Assembly (NCBI GenBank): GCA_015057505.1
Contig: SVEG01000003.1
Location: 121,612-185,611 of the forward strand
Direction of reading: 5' to 3'
Length of the DNA: 64,000 bases
Source: Lachnospiraceae bacterium
GTDB lineage: Bacteria > Bacillota > Clostridia > Lachnospirales > Lachnospiraceae
Below are positions 25,441-33,579 of the stretch, one piece after another; position 1 is the first letter of the stretch; the number at the start of each line of letters is the position of its first letter. A program made the position numbers and the translations under genes. The notes below the pieces were generated by a model. That model saw nothing but the letters and a program-made list of their open reading frames with translations. It did not search any database and had not been told where the DNA came from.

Positions 25441-25469
25441 TTGCAATAAAATACTATTTGCCCTAACAT
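25441..25469 (+). promoter_or_regulatory. Promoter of the HAD phosphatase gene
   Basis: TTGCAA (25441-25446), 17 bp, TAACAT (25464-25469). Moderate match. Confidence 0.45.
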
Positions 25470-25488
25470 ATAAACAGAGGTGAACGAC

Positions 25489-26262
25489 ATGATAAAGATG
25501 GTTGTGTGCGATGTTGACGGAACTCTCCTCAAAAGGGGCGAGACCGAGCTTAGCACAAAAACAATAGATACAATTAAGAAGCTTACCGCCAAGGGCATTG
25601 TTTTTGTGGTGGCGAGCGGCAGAACATACACCGATCTTAAGAGGCTTTTTGCGGCGGTTGACAAGGATATTGTATACGCGGCACATGATGGTGCGATTAC
25701 TGTTTATAAGGGAAGTGTGCTTGCAAAGCATCCGATTGACCATAAGCCCGGATTTGAGTTTATGAAGAAGGTATACAAAAAAGACAGTTTGATACCTGCT
25801 GTGTACAGCTCGTACATGACTTATGTACTTCGGGGAAGCGGCGATTTTGGCAATACGCTTCGTGATTTGCTTCACGGTCACGTGACAGAGGTTGATTGTT
25901 TTGATGCGCTTAAGGATGATTATCTTAAGATAGGCTTGTATAAAAAGGGCGGCGCAGTAGACGGTAGTGTTTTGGAGTGCGCAAAGATGGCAGGCCTTTC
26001 TCTTGTATACGAGGACTCAAGCTGGCAGGAGTATGTAATTGAAGGAATGCAAAAAGGTGCGGCGGTGAATTATCTTCAGAAACGTTTTGCGATAACTAAA
26101 GCAGAGACAATGGTTTTTGGAGACAATACTAACGATATCGGAATGTTTGGCGAAGCGGATTTTGCATATGCCGTGGAATGGGCACCGCAGAATATTAAAG
26201 AGAAGTGTGGCTATGTTACAACGGATGTAACGGAGACATTGCGCAGTATTTTTAATGTGTAA
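25489..26262 (+). CDS. Cof-type HAD-IIB phosphatase
   Basis: 257 aa. HAD motif I VVCDVDGTLL (nucleophile Asp and general acid Asp), motif II VVASGRTY, Lys of motif III near the middle, and motif IV VFGDNTNDIGMF. The cap between motifs II and III is the C2B type found in Cof/YidA sugar-phosphate or nucleotide phosphatases. ATG 25489 follows AGAGGTG; GTG at 25480 overlaps that site. It lies just before the microcompartment locus but has its own promoter and terminator, so a role in sugar-phosphate clearance there is only speculation. Confidence 0.88.
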   Translation: MIKMVVCDVDGTLLKRGETELSTKTIDTIKKLTAKGIVFVVASGRTYTDLKRLFAAVDKDIVYAAHDGAITVYKGSVLAKHPIDHKPGFEFMKKVYKKDSLIPAVYSSYMTYVLRGSGDFGNTLRDLLHGHVTEVDCFDALKDDYLKIGLYKKGGAVDGSVLECAKMAGLSLVYEDSSWQEYVIEGMQKGAAVNYLQKRFAITKAETMVFGDNTNDIGMFGEADFAYAVEWAPQNIKEKCGYVTTDVTETLRSIFNV

Positions 26263-26320
26263 TTGCACCTTTAAACAAGGATGAAAAAAGTCGGAAATTT
26301 GGTTTTTTTGGATAAAAACA

Positions 26321-26363
26321 ACAAACCACATCAAAAACAGGTTAAATCAACACAAAACCACAA
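26321..26363 (+). promoter_or_regulatory. ACCACA repeats upstream of the dehydratase promoter
   Basis: ACAAACCACA (26321-26330) and ACAAAACCACAA (26352-26363). The same word occurs as tandem copies at the second promoter of this locus (30803-30822). Candidate binding sites for the DeoR-type regulator encoded at the end of the locus. Confidence 0.4.
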
Positions 26364-26400
26364 GTTTTGGTACTAATGGAATATGAAGAAAGTGGAAAAA

Positions 26401-26435
26401 AGCAGAAAAATGTGTGAGTTTTTCTGCTTTTTTGT
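26401..26435 (+). terminator. Terminator before the dehydratase operon
   Basis: AGCAGAAAAA (26401-26410) pairs with TTTTTCTGCT (26419-26428), followed by TTTTTTG. It probably ends the HAD phosphatase transcript. Confidence 0.8.
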
Positions 26436-26444
26436 TGTTTTATA

Positions 26445-26474
26445 TTGACATTCGGGTGCGAAAAGAGGTATAAT
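26445..26474 (+). promoter_or_regulatory. Promoter of the dehydratase operon
   Basis: TTGACA (26445-26450), 18-bp spacer, TATAAT (26469-26474), 34 bp before the start codon. Confidence 0.75.
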
Positions 26475-26508
26475 AATAGGCAGAATAAGCTGGGAAAGGA
26501 GTCTGAAC

Positions 26509-29031
26509 ATGAAATATAATAATACACCTGTAGCGAAGAGTGAACGTATTTCGCGAATGGTAGATTATCTTTACTCCAAGATGCCGGAGATTGAAGCGGA
26601 CCGAGCGATTCTTATTACAGAAAGCTATAAGCAGACCGAAGGCGAGCCTGTTATTACAAGAAGGGCTAAGGCGTTTGCACATATAATGGATAACCTTCCG
26701 ATTACACTCAGACCGGAAGAGCTTATCGCCGGAAGTGCTACGAAGTCACCGAGAGGCTGTCAGGTTTTCCCTGAGTACTCGTTTGACTGGTTGGAGAAGG
26801 AGTTCGACACTGTTGAGCACCGAGAGGCAGATCCGTTTTACATAGCTGAGGATACGAAGAAGAAGCTTCATGAAGTATACAAGTATTGGCCGGGTAAGAC
26901 GACGAGTGAGCTTGCGACTTCATACATGGCACCGGAGACATTGCTTGCCATCGAGCATAACATTTTTACGGCAGGTAATTATTATTACAACGGCGTAGGA
27001 CATGTTACTGTTAAGTATGACGAGGTTCTTGCGATAGGTTATCGTGGAATTATCGAGAAGGCAAAGGCAGAACTTGCGAAGTGTAATGTCGGTGACGGTG
27101 ATTATGCGAAACGTTCGCATTTCCTTGAAGCAGTAATCATGAGCTGTGAGGCTGTTATAAGATACGCAAGACGTTATGCACAGCTTGCATTAGATGAAGC
27201 AGAGAAGTGTACCGACCCCGTAAGAAAGCAGGAGCTTCTTATGATGGCGAAGAACTGTGTGAATGTTCCTGAGAAGGGTGCGACAAGCTTCTGGGAGGCA
27301 TGCCAGACGGTTTGGTTCATACAGATGATTCTTCAGATAGAGTCAAGCGGACATTCGATTTCACCGGGACGTTTTGATCAGTATATGTATCCTTATTACG
27401 AGAAGGATATCAAAGAAGGCGTAATAACAAGAGAGTTTGCACAGGAGCTTATGGATAACTTCTGGATTAAACTCAACGATCTTAATAAAGTAAGAGATGC
27501 GGCAAGTGCCGAGGGCTTCGCGGGTTACGGATTGTTCCAGAACCTGATTGCCGGAGGACAGAACAGCGAAGGCATCGACGTGACCAATGATTTGTCATTT
27601 ATGTGTCTTGAAGCAACCTTGCATGTACGACTTCCGCAGCCGTCATTATCGGTAAGAATCTGGAACGGTACTCCCGATGATTTTCTTCTTAAAGCCGCAG
27701 AGGTTACGAGAGAAGGAATGGGTGTTCCGGCATACTACAATGACGAGGTAATTATTCCGTCGCTTGTTAACAGAGGCATTCCGATTGAGGAAGCGAGAGA
27801 ATACAACATCATCGGTTGTGTTGAGCCTCAGAAGGCAGGTAAGACGGAAGGCTGGCATGACGCAGCATTCTTTAATATGTGCCGTATACTTGAACTTGTA
27901 TTTTCAAATGGTATGTCAAAGGGCGTTCAGATAGGACCTAAGACGGGCGACATTCTTCAGATGAAGACTTTTGAGGAAGTATTTGAAGCTTACAAGATTC
28001 AGATGGAATATATGATAAGCTTACTTGTTAACGCAGACAACGCTATTGATATGGCTCACATGGAGAGAGCACCTCTTCCTTTCGAGTCCTGTATGGTGGA
28101 TGACTGTATCGCAAGAGGCAAGAGCCTTCAGGAAGGCGGAGCGGTATACAACTTTACCGGACCGCAGGGCTTTGGTATTGCTAACGTAGCAGATTCACTT
28201 ATGGTAATCAAGAAGCTCGTTTTTGAAGAGAAGAAGATTACTATGGCAGAGCTTAAAAAGGCGCTTGAGGATAACTTCGGCAAGGGTATCGCACCAGAGG
28301 TTGCACAGGAAGTTACGACACAGGTTGTGAAAGAGCTTATGGCTAAGGGCGAGAAGGTAAGTGAAGAGCAGATAGCGCAGATTTTTGTGACAGCGCTTAA
28401 CGGCAACGTAACCGAAGCACAGAAGAAGCGTTACGATGAGATGCTTGCTCTTATCGAAGAAGTTCCGAAGTACGGTAATGATATCGAAGACATTGATATG
28501 TTTGCAAGAGAGGTTGCTTATACATATACGAAGCCTCTTGAGAAATATACGAACCCTCGAGGCGGTATTTTCCAGGCAGGTCTTTATCCTGTTTCGGCAA
28601 ACGTTCCGCTCGGCAAACAGACTGGAGCAACTCCTGACGGACGACTTGCGAGAACACCTATCGCAGACGGTGTAGGCCCGATGTCGGGAAGAGATACGAA
28701 GGGACCGACTGCTACGGCGAACTCGGTTGCAAGACTTGACCACTTTATTGCTTCCAACGGAACATTGTTTAATCAGAAGTTCCATCCGTCAGCGCTTAAG
28801 GGTCAGAGCGGATTACTTACATTTGCGGCACTTGTTCGCGGATACTTCGATAAGAAGGGTATGCATGCACAGTACAACGTTGTAAGTCGTGAGACACTTC
28901 TTGATGCGCAGAAGAATCCCGAGAAGTATAAGACTCTTGTTGTTCGTGTTGCGGGTTACAGTGCATTGTTTACAACACTTTCAAGATCCTTGCAGGACGA
29001 CATCATCAATCGTACGGAACAGGGCTTCTAA
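26509..29031 (+). CDS. B12-independent 1,2-propanediol dehydratase (glycyl radical enzyme)
   Basis: 840 aa. Thiyl cysteine in NIIGCVEPQ (Cys437) and the glycyl-radical loop VVRVAGYSALF (Gly816). The GCVEPQ form is that of diol dehydratases (as in Clostridium butyricum DhaB1, about 787 aa) rather than pyruvate formate-lyase or choline lyase. It dehydrates 1,2-propanediol to propionaldehyde inside the microcompartment. Compared with the family there is an extra segment of about 50 residues (about 591-643) between helices flanking KKALEDNF and EEVPKYGND; it contains two encapsulation-peptide-like helices (EVAQEVTTQVVKELMAKG and EEQIAQIFVTALNG). No N-terminal targeting extension is present. First gene of the operon with activase, PduU and PduV. 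Confidence 0.93.
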   Translation: MKYNNTPVAKSERISRMVDYLYSKMPEIEADRAILITESYKQTEGEPVITRRAKAFAHIMDNLPITLRPEELIAGSATKSPRGCQVFPEYSFDWLEKEFDTVEHREADPFYIAEDTKKKLHEVYKYWPGKTTSELATSYMAPETLLAIEHNIFTAGNYYYNGVGHVTVKYDEVLAIGYRGIIEKAKAELAKCNVGDGDYAKRSHFLEAVIMSCEAVIRYARRYAQLALDEAEKCTDPVRKQELLMMAKNCVNVPEKGATSFWEACQTVWFIQMILQIESSGHSISPGRFDQYMYPYYEKDIKEGVITREFAQELMDNFWIKLNDLNKVRDAASAEGFAGYGLFQNLIAGGQNSEGIDVTNDLSFMCLEATLHVRLPQPSLSVRIWNGTPDDFLLKAAEVTREGMGVPAYYNDEVIIPSLVNRGIPIEEAREYNIIGCVEPQKAGKTEGWHDAAFFNMCRILELVFSNGMSKGVQIGPKTGDILQMKTFEEVFEAYKIQMEYMISLLVNADNAIDMAHMERAPLPFESCMVDDCIARGKSLQEGGAVYNFTGPQGFGIANVADSLMVIKKLVFEEKKITMAELKKALEDNFGKGIAPEVAQEVTTQVVKELMAKGEKVSEEQIAQIFVTALNGNVTEAQKKRYDEMLALIEEVPKYGNDIEDIDMFAREVAYTYTKPLEKYTNPRGGIFQAGLYPVSANVPLGKQTGATPDGRLARTPIADGVGPMSGRDTKGPTATANSVARLDHFIASNGTLFNQKFHPSALKGQSGLLTFAALVRGYFDKKGMHAQYNVVSRETLLDAQKNPEKYKTLVVRVAGYSALFTTLSRSLQDDIINRTEQGF

Positions 29032-29043
29032 GGCGGTGACGAT

Positions 29044-29832
29044 ATGGAAGATTACGGCAAGGTGACAGGAAGAATATTTGATATTCAGCGGTATTCCATT
29101 CATGACGGTCCGGGAATCAGAACAATCGTGTTTTTAAAAGGTTGTGTCTTAAGATGCAGATGGTGCTGCAACCCTGAGTCACAGGAATATAAGATACAGA
29201 CAATGACAGTTGCCGGTAAAGAAAAGGTTATCGGCAGGGACGTTACGGTAGACGAGGTAATGCTTGAGATTGTCAAGGACAACCAGTATTACCGTCGCTC
29301 CGGAGGAGGAGTTACTCTTTCGGGAGGCGAATCGCTTTGCCAACCCGAATTTGCGGCGGCGCTTCTTAGAGCCTGCAAGGACAACGGCCTTCACACGGCG
29401 ATTGAGTCTACGGCATGTGCTCCGTTTGAGACGATAGAGAAGATACTTCCTTATCTTGATTTGTATCTTATGGATATAAAACATGTTGATTCTGCAAAAC
29501 ATAAGGAATTCACAGGCAAGTCTAACGAACTTATTTTAGAGAATGCGATGAAGCTTGGTAAAGCGGCGAAGGAACTTATAATCCGTGTACCGGTTATTCC
29601 AACCTTTAATAACACGGAACGGGAGATTCGTGCGATTGCAAATTTTGCAAGCAAGATACCTAATGTAAAAGAACTTCATCTTTTACCGTATCACAGACTC
29701 GGACAGGATAAGTACGAAGGACTCGGAAGAGAATACACGCTAAAGAACATAGAGCCTATGACGGACGAGTATATGCAGACGCTTCTTAAGGCGGCAAGTG
29801 AGTCAGGACTCAAATGTCAGATAGGCGGTTAA
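29044..29832 (+). CDS. Glycyl-radical-enzyme activating protein (radical SAM)
   Basis: 262 aa. The radical SAM cluster motif CVLRCRWC (CX3CX2C) follows SIHDGPGIRTIVFLKG, the activase signature. TLSGGE binds the SAM amino group. The segment after the cluster is short (NPESQEYKIQTMTVAGKEKV), so the usual ferredoxin-like insert with two extra [4Fe-4S] clusters seen in most non-PFL activases is missing; in this it resembles PFL activase. It generates the Gly radical on the preceding dehydratase. Start is 12 nt after the dehydratase stop, preceded by a GGTGA site. Confidence 0.93.
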   Translation: MEDYGKVTGRIFDIQRYSIHDGPGIRTIVFLKGCVLRCRWCCNPESQEYKIQTMTVAGKEKVIGRDVTVDEVMLEIVKDNQYYRRSGGGVTLSGGESLCQPEFAAALLRACKDNGLHTAIESTACAPFETIEKILPYLDLYLMDIKHVDSAKHKEFTGKSNELILENAMKLGKAAKELIIRVPVIPTFNNTEREIRAIANFASKIPNVKELHLLPYHRLGQDKYEGLGREYTLKNIEPMTDEYMQTLLKAASESGLKCQIGG

Positions 29833-29858
29833 TTTTTAGAAAGGCGAGGTGTTAACGG

Positions 29859-30236
29859 ATGGATTTTACAAAGCTTTTATCCAATGAAGATAAAGTCCGA
29901 ATTATCCAGGAACTTGTTCCAGGTAAGCAGATAACGTTGGCACATATAATTGCCAATCCGGATGATATACTTTATCAGAAGCTTGGACTTGATCCGGCGC
30001 TTGATTATTCCGGAGGAGCAATCGGAATACTTACAATAAGCCCCAGCGAGACAGCTGTTATCGCGGCAGACATAGCAATGAAGGCATCTAATGTTGAGTT
30101 GGGATTTGTTGACAGATTCAGCGGCACGCTAATCATAACAGGAACGATTTCGGCTGTTGAAGCATCATTTAAGGCCATTTTGGATTATGCTAAAGAGACG
30201 CTCGGGCATACGGTTTGTCAGCTTACGAGGACGTAA
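29859..30236 (+). CDS. pduU: Shell protein, PduU/EutS type
   Basis: 125 aa, a circularly permuted BMC-domain protein. RIIQELVPGKQITLAHIIAN and AIGILTISPSETAVIAADIA followed by GFVDRFSGTLIITG are hallmark EutS/PduU segments. These hexamers have an N-terminal beta-barrel plugging the pore. A GGCGAGGTG site precedes ATG 29859. Part of the first operon with dehydratase and activase; the PduV GTPase gene starts 3 nt after it. Confidence 0.93.
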   Translation: MDFTKLLSNEDKVRIIQELVPGKQITLAHIIANPDDILYQKLGLDPALDYSGGAIGILTISPSETAVIAADIAMKASNVELGFVDRFSGTLIITGTISAVEASFKAILDYAKETLGHTVCQLTRT

Positions 30237-30239
30237 CGT

Positions 30240-30743
30240 ATGAAGAAGATTATTTTTATGGGGCGTACCGGTGCAGGGAAGACTTCCCTGATGCAGGCAC
30301 TCAAAGGCGAGACAATCACCTACCATAAAACGCAGTATATTAATCATTACGATGTTGTTATTGATACTCCGGGTGAGTATGCTGAGAATGCTTCGCTTGG
30401 CAGGGCGCTTGCCTTATATACATATGAAGCGGATGTCGTCGGACTTCTCGCAGGAGCGAACGAGCAGTATACCTTATATCCGCCCAACATTACAATGATG
30501 TGTAACAGAGAGGTAATCGGCATAGTTACACAGATTGACAGAGAAGATGCCAATCCGGCACTTGCTGAAAGCTGGCTTCGGAACGCAGGTTGTAAGACGG
30601 TGTATCATGTGAGTTCGGTGACAGGTGAGGGTATTCCGCAGATACTTGAACACTTAAGAGAACCGGGTGATCCTGAGATTTTGATAGGGAAAACTGCAAA
30701 AACAAGAAAAACAACATCAAAAACCACAAAAAACAAGATTTAA
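30240..30743 (+). CDS. pduV: PduV/EutP-like small GTPase
   Basis: 167 aa. P-loop GRTGAGKTS (residues 8-16), DTPGEY as the Walker-B/G3 motif and TQIDRE as the NKxD equivalent, all typical of EutP/PduV. In Salmonella PduV has been linked to PduU and compartment positioning. The last about 15 residues (KTAKTRKTTSKTTKNKI) are a Lys/Thr tail coded by A-rich DNA that also holds an ACCACA word, so coding and regulatory sequence overlap here. Last gene of the first transcription unit. Confidence 0.9.
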   Translation: MKKIIFMGRTGAGKTSLMQALKGETITYHKTQYINHYDVVIDTPGEYAENASLGRALALYTYEADVVGLLAGANEQYTLYPPNITMMCNREVIGIVTQIDREDANPALAESWLRNAGCKTVYHVSSVTGEGIPQILEHLREPGDPEILIGKTAKTRKTTSKTTKNKI

Positions 30744-30757
30744 AACCAAAAAGAATC

Positions 30758-30786
30758 TTGACGAACACGTCTCAGAATGGTAAAAT
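30758..30786 (+). promoter_or_regulatory. Promoter of the second microcompartment operon
   Basis: TTGACG (30758-30763), 17 bp, TAAAAT (30781-30786). Confidence 0.65.
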
Positions 30787-30802
30787 ACAATTAAAATAAA
30801 CA

Positions 30803-30822
30803 AAAACCACACAAAACCACAA
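30803..30822 (+). promoter_or_regulatory. Tandem ACCACA operator-like repeat
   Basis: AAAACCACAC followed directly by AAAACCACAA, a 10-bp direct repeat just downstream of the predicted transcription start. DeoR-family repressors often bind direct repeats with about one helical turn spacing. A further copy lies at 30718-30730. Confidence 0.5.
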
Positions 30823-30840
30823 ATTATAGGAGGAAAAGAC

Positions 30841-31647
30841 ATGGCATCAGAATACGAAATTAAAAAACAGATTTGTGAGATTGGTAAAAGAATCTACGAC
30901 AGAAACATGGTTGCAGCTAACGACGGTAACATTTCCGTAAAGCTCAACGACAATGAATTCCTTTGCACACCTACAGGTGTTAGTAAAGGTTTCATGACAC
31001 CTGACTACATTTGTAAGGTAGACAAGGACGGTAATGTATTACAGGCAAACGGTAACTTCAGACCCTCATCAGAGATTAAAATGCATATGAGAGTTTATAA
31101 GTGCAGACCTGACGTTGGATCAGTAGTTCATGCTCATCCTACATTTGCTACAGCATTTGCTATCGCAGGTATCCCGTTAACAGCACCTATCATGCCTGAG
31201 GCAGTTATCGCACTTGGTTGCGTTCCGATTGCAAAATACGGTACACCTTCTACACACGAGATTCCGGATGCTGTTGAAGAATGGCTTCCTTACTATGATG
31301 CAGTATTGCTTGAGAACCACGGCGCATTGTCATTCAGCGTTGACTTACTCTCAGCATACCACAAGATGGAATCATTAGAGTTCTACGCAGAGCTCCTTTA
31401 CAAAGCAAGAGCACTTGGCGGACCTAAGGAACTTAGTGAAGCACAGGTTCAGAGACTTTACGAAATCAGAAGACAGTTCGGTTTACCCGGAAAGCATCCG
31501 GCTAACCTTTGCCCGGCTGCAGCAGCAGGACAGCCCAGCTGCCATTCATGCGGTGGTTCATGCGGCGGTAACTGCCATGGTTCAGAGTCAGATGCTTTGG
31601 TTGCAGAGATTACAAAGAAAGTAATGGCTCAGTTAAATCTTAAATAA
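30841..31647 (+). CDS. Class II aldolase (L-fuculose/L-rhamnulose-1-phosphate type) with targeting tail
   Basis: 268 aa. Residues 1-215 are an AraD/FucA-type aldolase: NDGNISVKL, zinc ligands in VVHAHPTFATAFA and ENHGALSF, and the catalytic Glu in IMPEAV. It cleaves the deoxysugar phosphate to DHAP and lactaldehyde. After a Cys/Gly-rich linker (224-246, with CHSCGGSCGGNC) the C-terminus SDALVAEITKKVMAQLNLK is an amphipathic encapsulation peptide, so the aldolase is compartment cargo. This is the feature that distinguishes fucose/rhamnose (GRM5-type) loci from plain propanediol ones. AGGAGG lies 7 nt upstream. Fuculose versus rhamnulose preference cannot be read from sequence. Confidence 0.92.
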   Translation: MASEYEIKKQICEIGKRIYDRNMVAANDGNISVKLNDNEFLCTPTGVSKGFMTPDYICKVDKDGNVLQANGNFRPSSEIKMHMRVYKCRPDVGSVVHAHPTFATAFAIAGIPLTAPIMPEAVIALGCVPIAKYGTPSTHEIPDAVEEWLPYYDAVLLENHGALSFSVDLLSAYHKMESLEFYAELLYKARALGGPKELSEAQVQRLYEIRRQFGLPGKHPANLCPAAAAGQPSCHSCGGSCGGNCHGSESDALVAEITKKVMAQLNLK

Positions 31648-31668
31648 TAAGAAAGACGAGGTGCAGGA

Positions 31669-32184
31669 ATGGAGCGTCAGGAATTAGAGCAGATAGTTGC
31701 CTCGGTTGTTAACCGTATCCAGTCCGGTACGGCTGGGGCCGCCGGTAAAGCACCGTTACAGAATAAAAATATTTCTCTCGAGGCGGCCAAGGACCTTATC
31801 GCAAAGGTCGAAGCCAAAGCAAAGAGCATGGGCGTTAACGCGGTTATCGCGGTAAGCAATGCGGGAGCGAATCCCGTTGCGGTTCACTGCATGGATAACT
31901 CATACATAGCAAGCTACGATATAGCAGTTAACAAAGCCTATACGGTTGTGGCACTTAAGATGCCGACCTCTAAGCTCAAAGGCTTAAGCCAGCCGGGAGA
32001 ACCGCTTTACGGAATACAGCATACCAATCAGGGACGCATAGTTATTTTCGGAGGCGGAGCGCCCCTTGTTGTCGGAGACGACATTATAGGCGGACTCGGG
32101 GTCAGCGGTGGCAGTGAGGAACAGGATACTGCACTCGCTGAGTACGGAAAAGAAGTATTAAAGGAGGTTATCTCGTGGCTATAA
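31669..32184 (+). CDS. PduO C-terminal/GlcG-like (HbpS) protein with targeting peptide
   Basis: 171 aa. N-terminal MERQELEQIVASVVNRIQSG is an encapsulation peptide, then a short linker and a GlcG/HbpS domain (SLEAAKDLIAKVEAKAKSMG and GIQHTNQGRIVIFGGGAPLV, ending IGGLGVSGGSEEQDTALAEY). This domain is the C-terminal half of PduO in Salmonella and binds haem or corrinoid in some relatives; the adenosyltransferase half is absent, as expected in a B12-independent pathway. Its job here is unknown. It overlaps pduP by 10 nt. Confidence 0.88.
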   Translation: MERQELEQIVASVVNRIQSGTAGAAGKAPLQNKNISLEAAKDLIAKVEAKAKSMGVNAVIAVSNAGANPVAVHCMDNSYIASYDIAVNKAYTVVALKMPTSKLKGLSQPGEPLYGIQHTNQGRIVIFGGGAPLVVGDDIIGGLGVSGGSEEQDTALAEYGKEVLKEVISWL

Positions 32185-33566
32185 ACGAATCAGAAATCAG
32201 CGCAATTGTCAAAGAGGTAGTGGCAAGAATGCAGGGTAACGGTTCGGCTGAGAGTAAACAGCTCGGTGTATTTGCAGATATGAACGATGCGATTGCAGCA
32301 GCTAAAGAAGCTCAGAAAGTTATGCAGCAGATGCCGATGGATTTCAGAGAGAAGATTATCTCCGTTATTCGAAGAAAGACTAAGGAGAATGCGGAAATCC
32401 TTGCTAAAATGGCAGTTGAAGAAACAGGCATGGGTAACGTTGGCGACAAGATTTTAAAACATCATCTTGTAGCAGAGAAGACTCCGGGAACAGAGGATAT
32501 CCAGACAACAGCATGGTCGGGCGACAGAGGCCTTACACTTGTTGAGATGGGACCTTTCGGAGTAATCGGTGCGATTACACCATGTACTAACCCTAGTGAA
32601 ACAGTAATTTGTAATACAATTGGTATGATTGCGGGCGGTAATACGGTAGTATTTAACCCTCATCCCGCAGCAATCAAGACTTCCAACTTTGCAGTTAACA
32701 TGATTAACGAAGCATCTTTGGAAGTTGGCGGTCCTGTTAATATAGCTTGTTCAATGGTTAAACCTACAATGGAGACAAGCAAGATAATGCTCGCACATAA
32801 GGATATTCCTTTGATTGCGGCAACAGGCGGTCCGGGAGTTGTTACAACGGTTCTTTCCTCAGGTAAGAGAGGAATCGGAGCAGGAGCAGGCAATCCTCCC
32901 GCAGTTGTTGATGAGACAGCAGATATCGCAAAGGCAGCACTTGATATTGTTAACGGATGTACATTCGATAACAATCTTCCCTGTATCGCGGAGAAGGAAG
33001 TTGTTGCAGTTGATAAGATTGCAGACGAGCTTATTTATCACATGATTGAGAACGGTTGCTACATGGCTTCTAAGGAAGTTGTGGACAAGCTTAGCACAAC
33101 AGTAATTACACCTAAGGGACTTAACCGTAAGTGTGTAGGTAGAGATGCTAAGACACTCCTTAAGATGGTAGGAGTTGAGAATGTTCCGGAGAACACAAGA
33201 TGTATTATCTTCGAAGGTCCGAAGGAGCATCCGTTAATCGCGGAAGAGCTGATGATGCCTATTCTCGGTATCGTAAGAGCAAAAGACATTGATGATGCTA
33301 TCGAACAGGCTGTATGGCTTGAGCATGGCAACCGTCATTCAGCGCACATTCATTCCAAGAATGTAGACAACATTACAAAATATGGCAAGGCAATTGACAC
33401 GGCAATCTTGGTTAAGAATGCACCGTCATATGCGGCACTCGGCTTCGGCGGAGAAGGCTATTGTACATTTACAATCGCAAGCCGTACAGGTGAAGGACTT
33501 ACTTCGGCAAGTACATTTACCAAGAGAAGACGTTGCGTAATGTCAGACAGTCTTTGCATCAGGTAA
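32175..33566 (+). CDS. pduP: CoA-acylating propionaldehyde dehydrogenase PduP
   Basis: 463 aa. It begins INESEISAIVKEVVARMQ, an encapsulation peptide, then an ALDH fold with the catalytic Cys region GCTFDNNLPCIAEKEV and the nucleotide-binding stretch MGPFGVIGAITPCTNPSETV. It converts propionaldehyde to propionyl-CoA with NAD+. GTG start at 32175 is required to include the targeting helix, and GGAGG lies 10 nt upstream inside the previous gene. Normal length for PduP/EutE. Confidence 0.94.
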   Translation: MAINESEISAIVKEVVARMQGNGSAESKQLGVFADMNDAIAAAKEAQKVMQQMPMDFREKIISVIRRKTKENAEILAKMAVEETGMGNVGDKILKHHLVAEKTPGTEDIQTTAWSGDRGLTLVEMGPFGVIGAITPCTNPSETVICNTIGMIAGGNTVVFNPHPAAIKTSNFAVNMINEASLEVGGPVNIACSMVKPTMETSKIMLAHKDIPLIAATGGPGVVTTVLSSGKRGIGAGAGNPPAVVDETADIAKAALDIVNGCTFDNNLPCIAEKEVVAVDKIADELIYHMIENGCYMASKEVVDKLSTTVITPKGLNRKCVGRDAKTLLKMVGVENVPENTRCIIFEGPKEHPLIAEELMMPILGIVRAKDIDDAIEQAVWLEHGNRHSAHIHSKNVDNITKYGKAIDTAILVKNAPSYAALGFGGEGYCTFTIASRTGEGLTSASTFTKRRRCVMSDSLCIR

Positions 33567-33579
33567 GGAGGAAAATAAA

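Noticed and set aside
28195..28785. Minus-strand open frame of 196 codons opposite the dehydratase
   Set aside because: Antisense to a gene with intact catalytic motifs; Ser/Arg/Cys-rich composition typical of a shadow frame.
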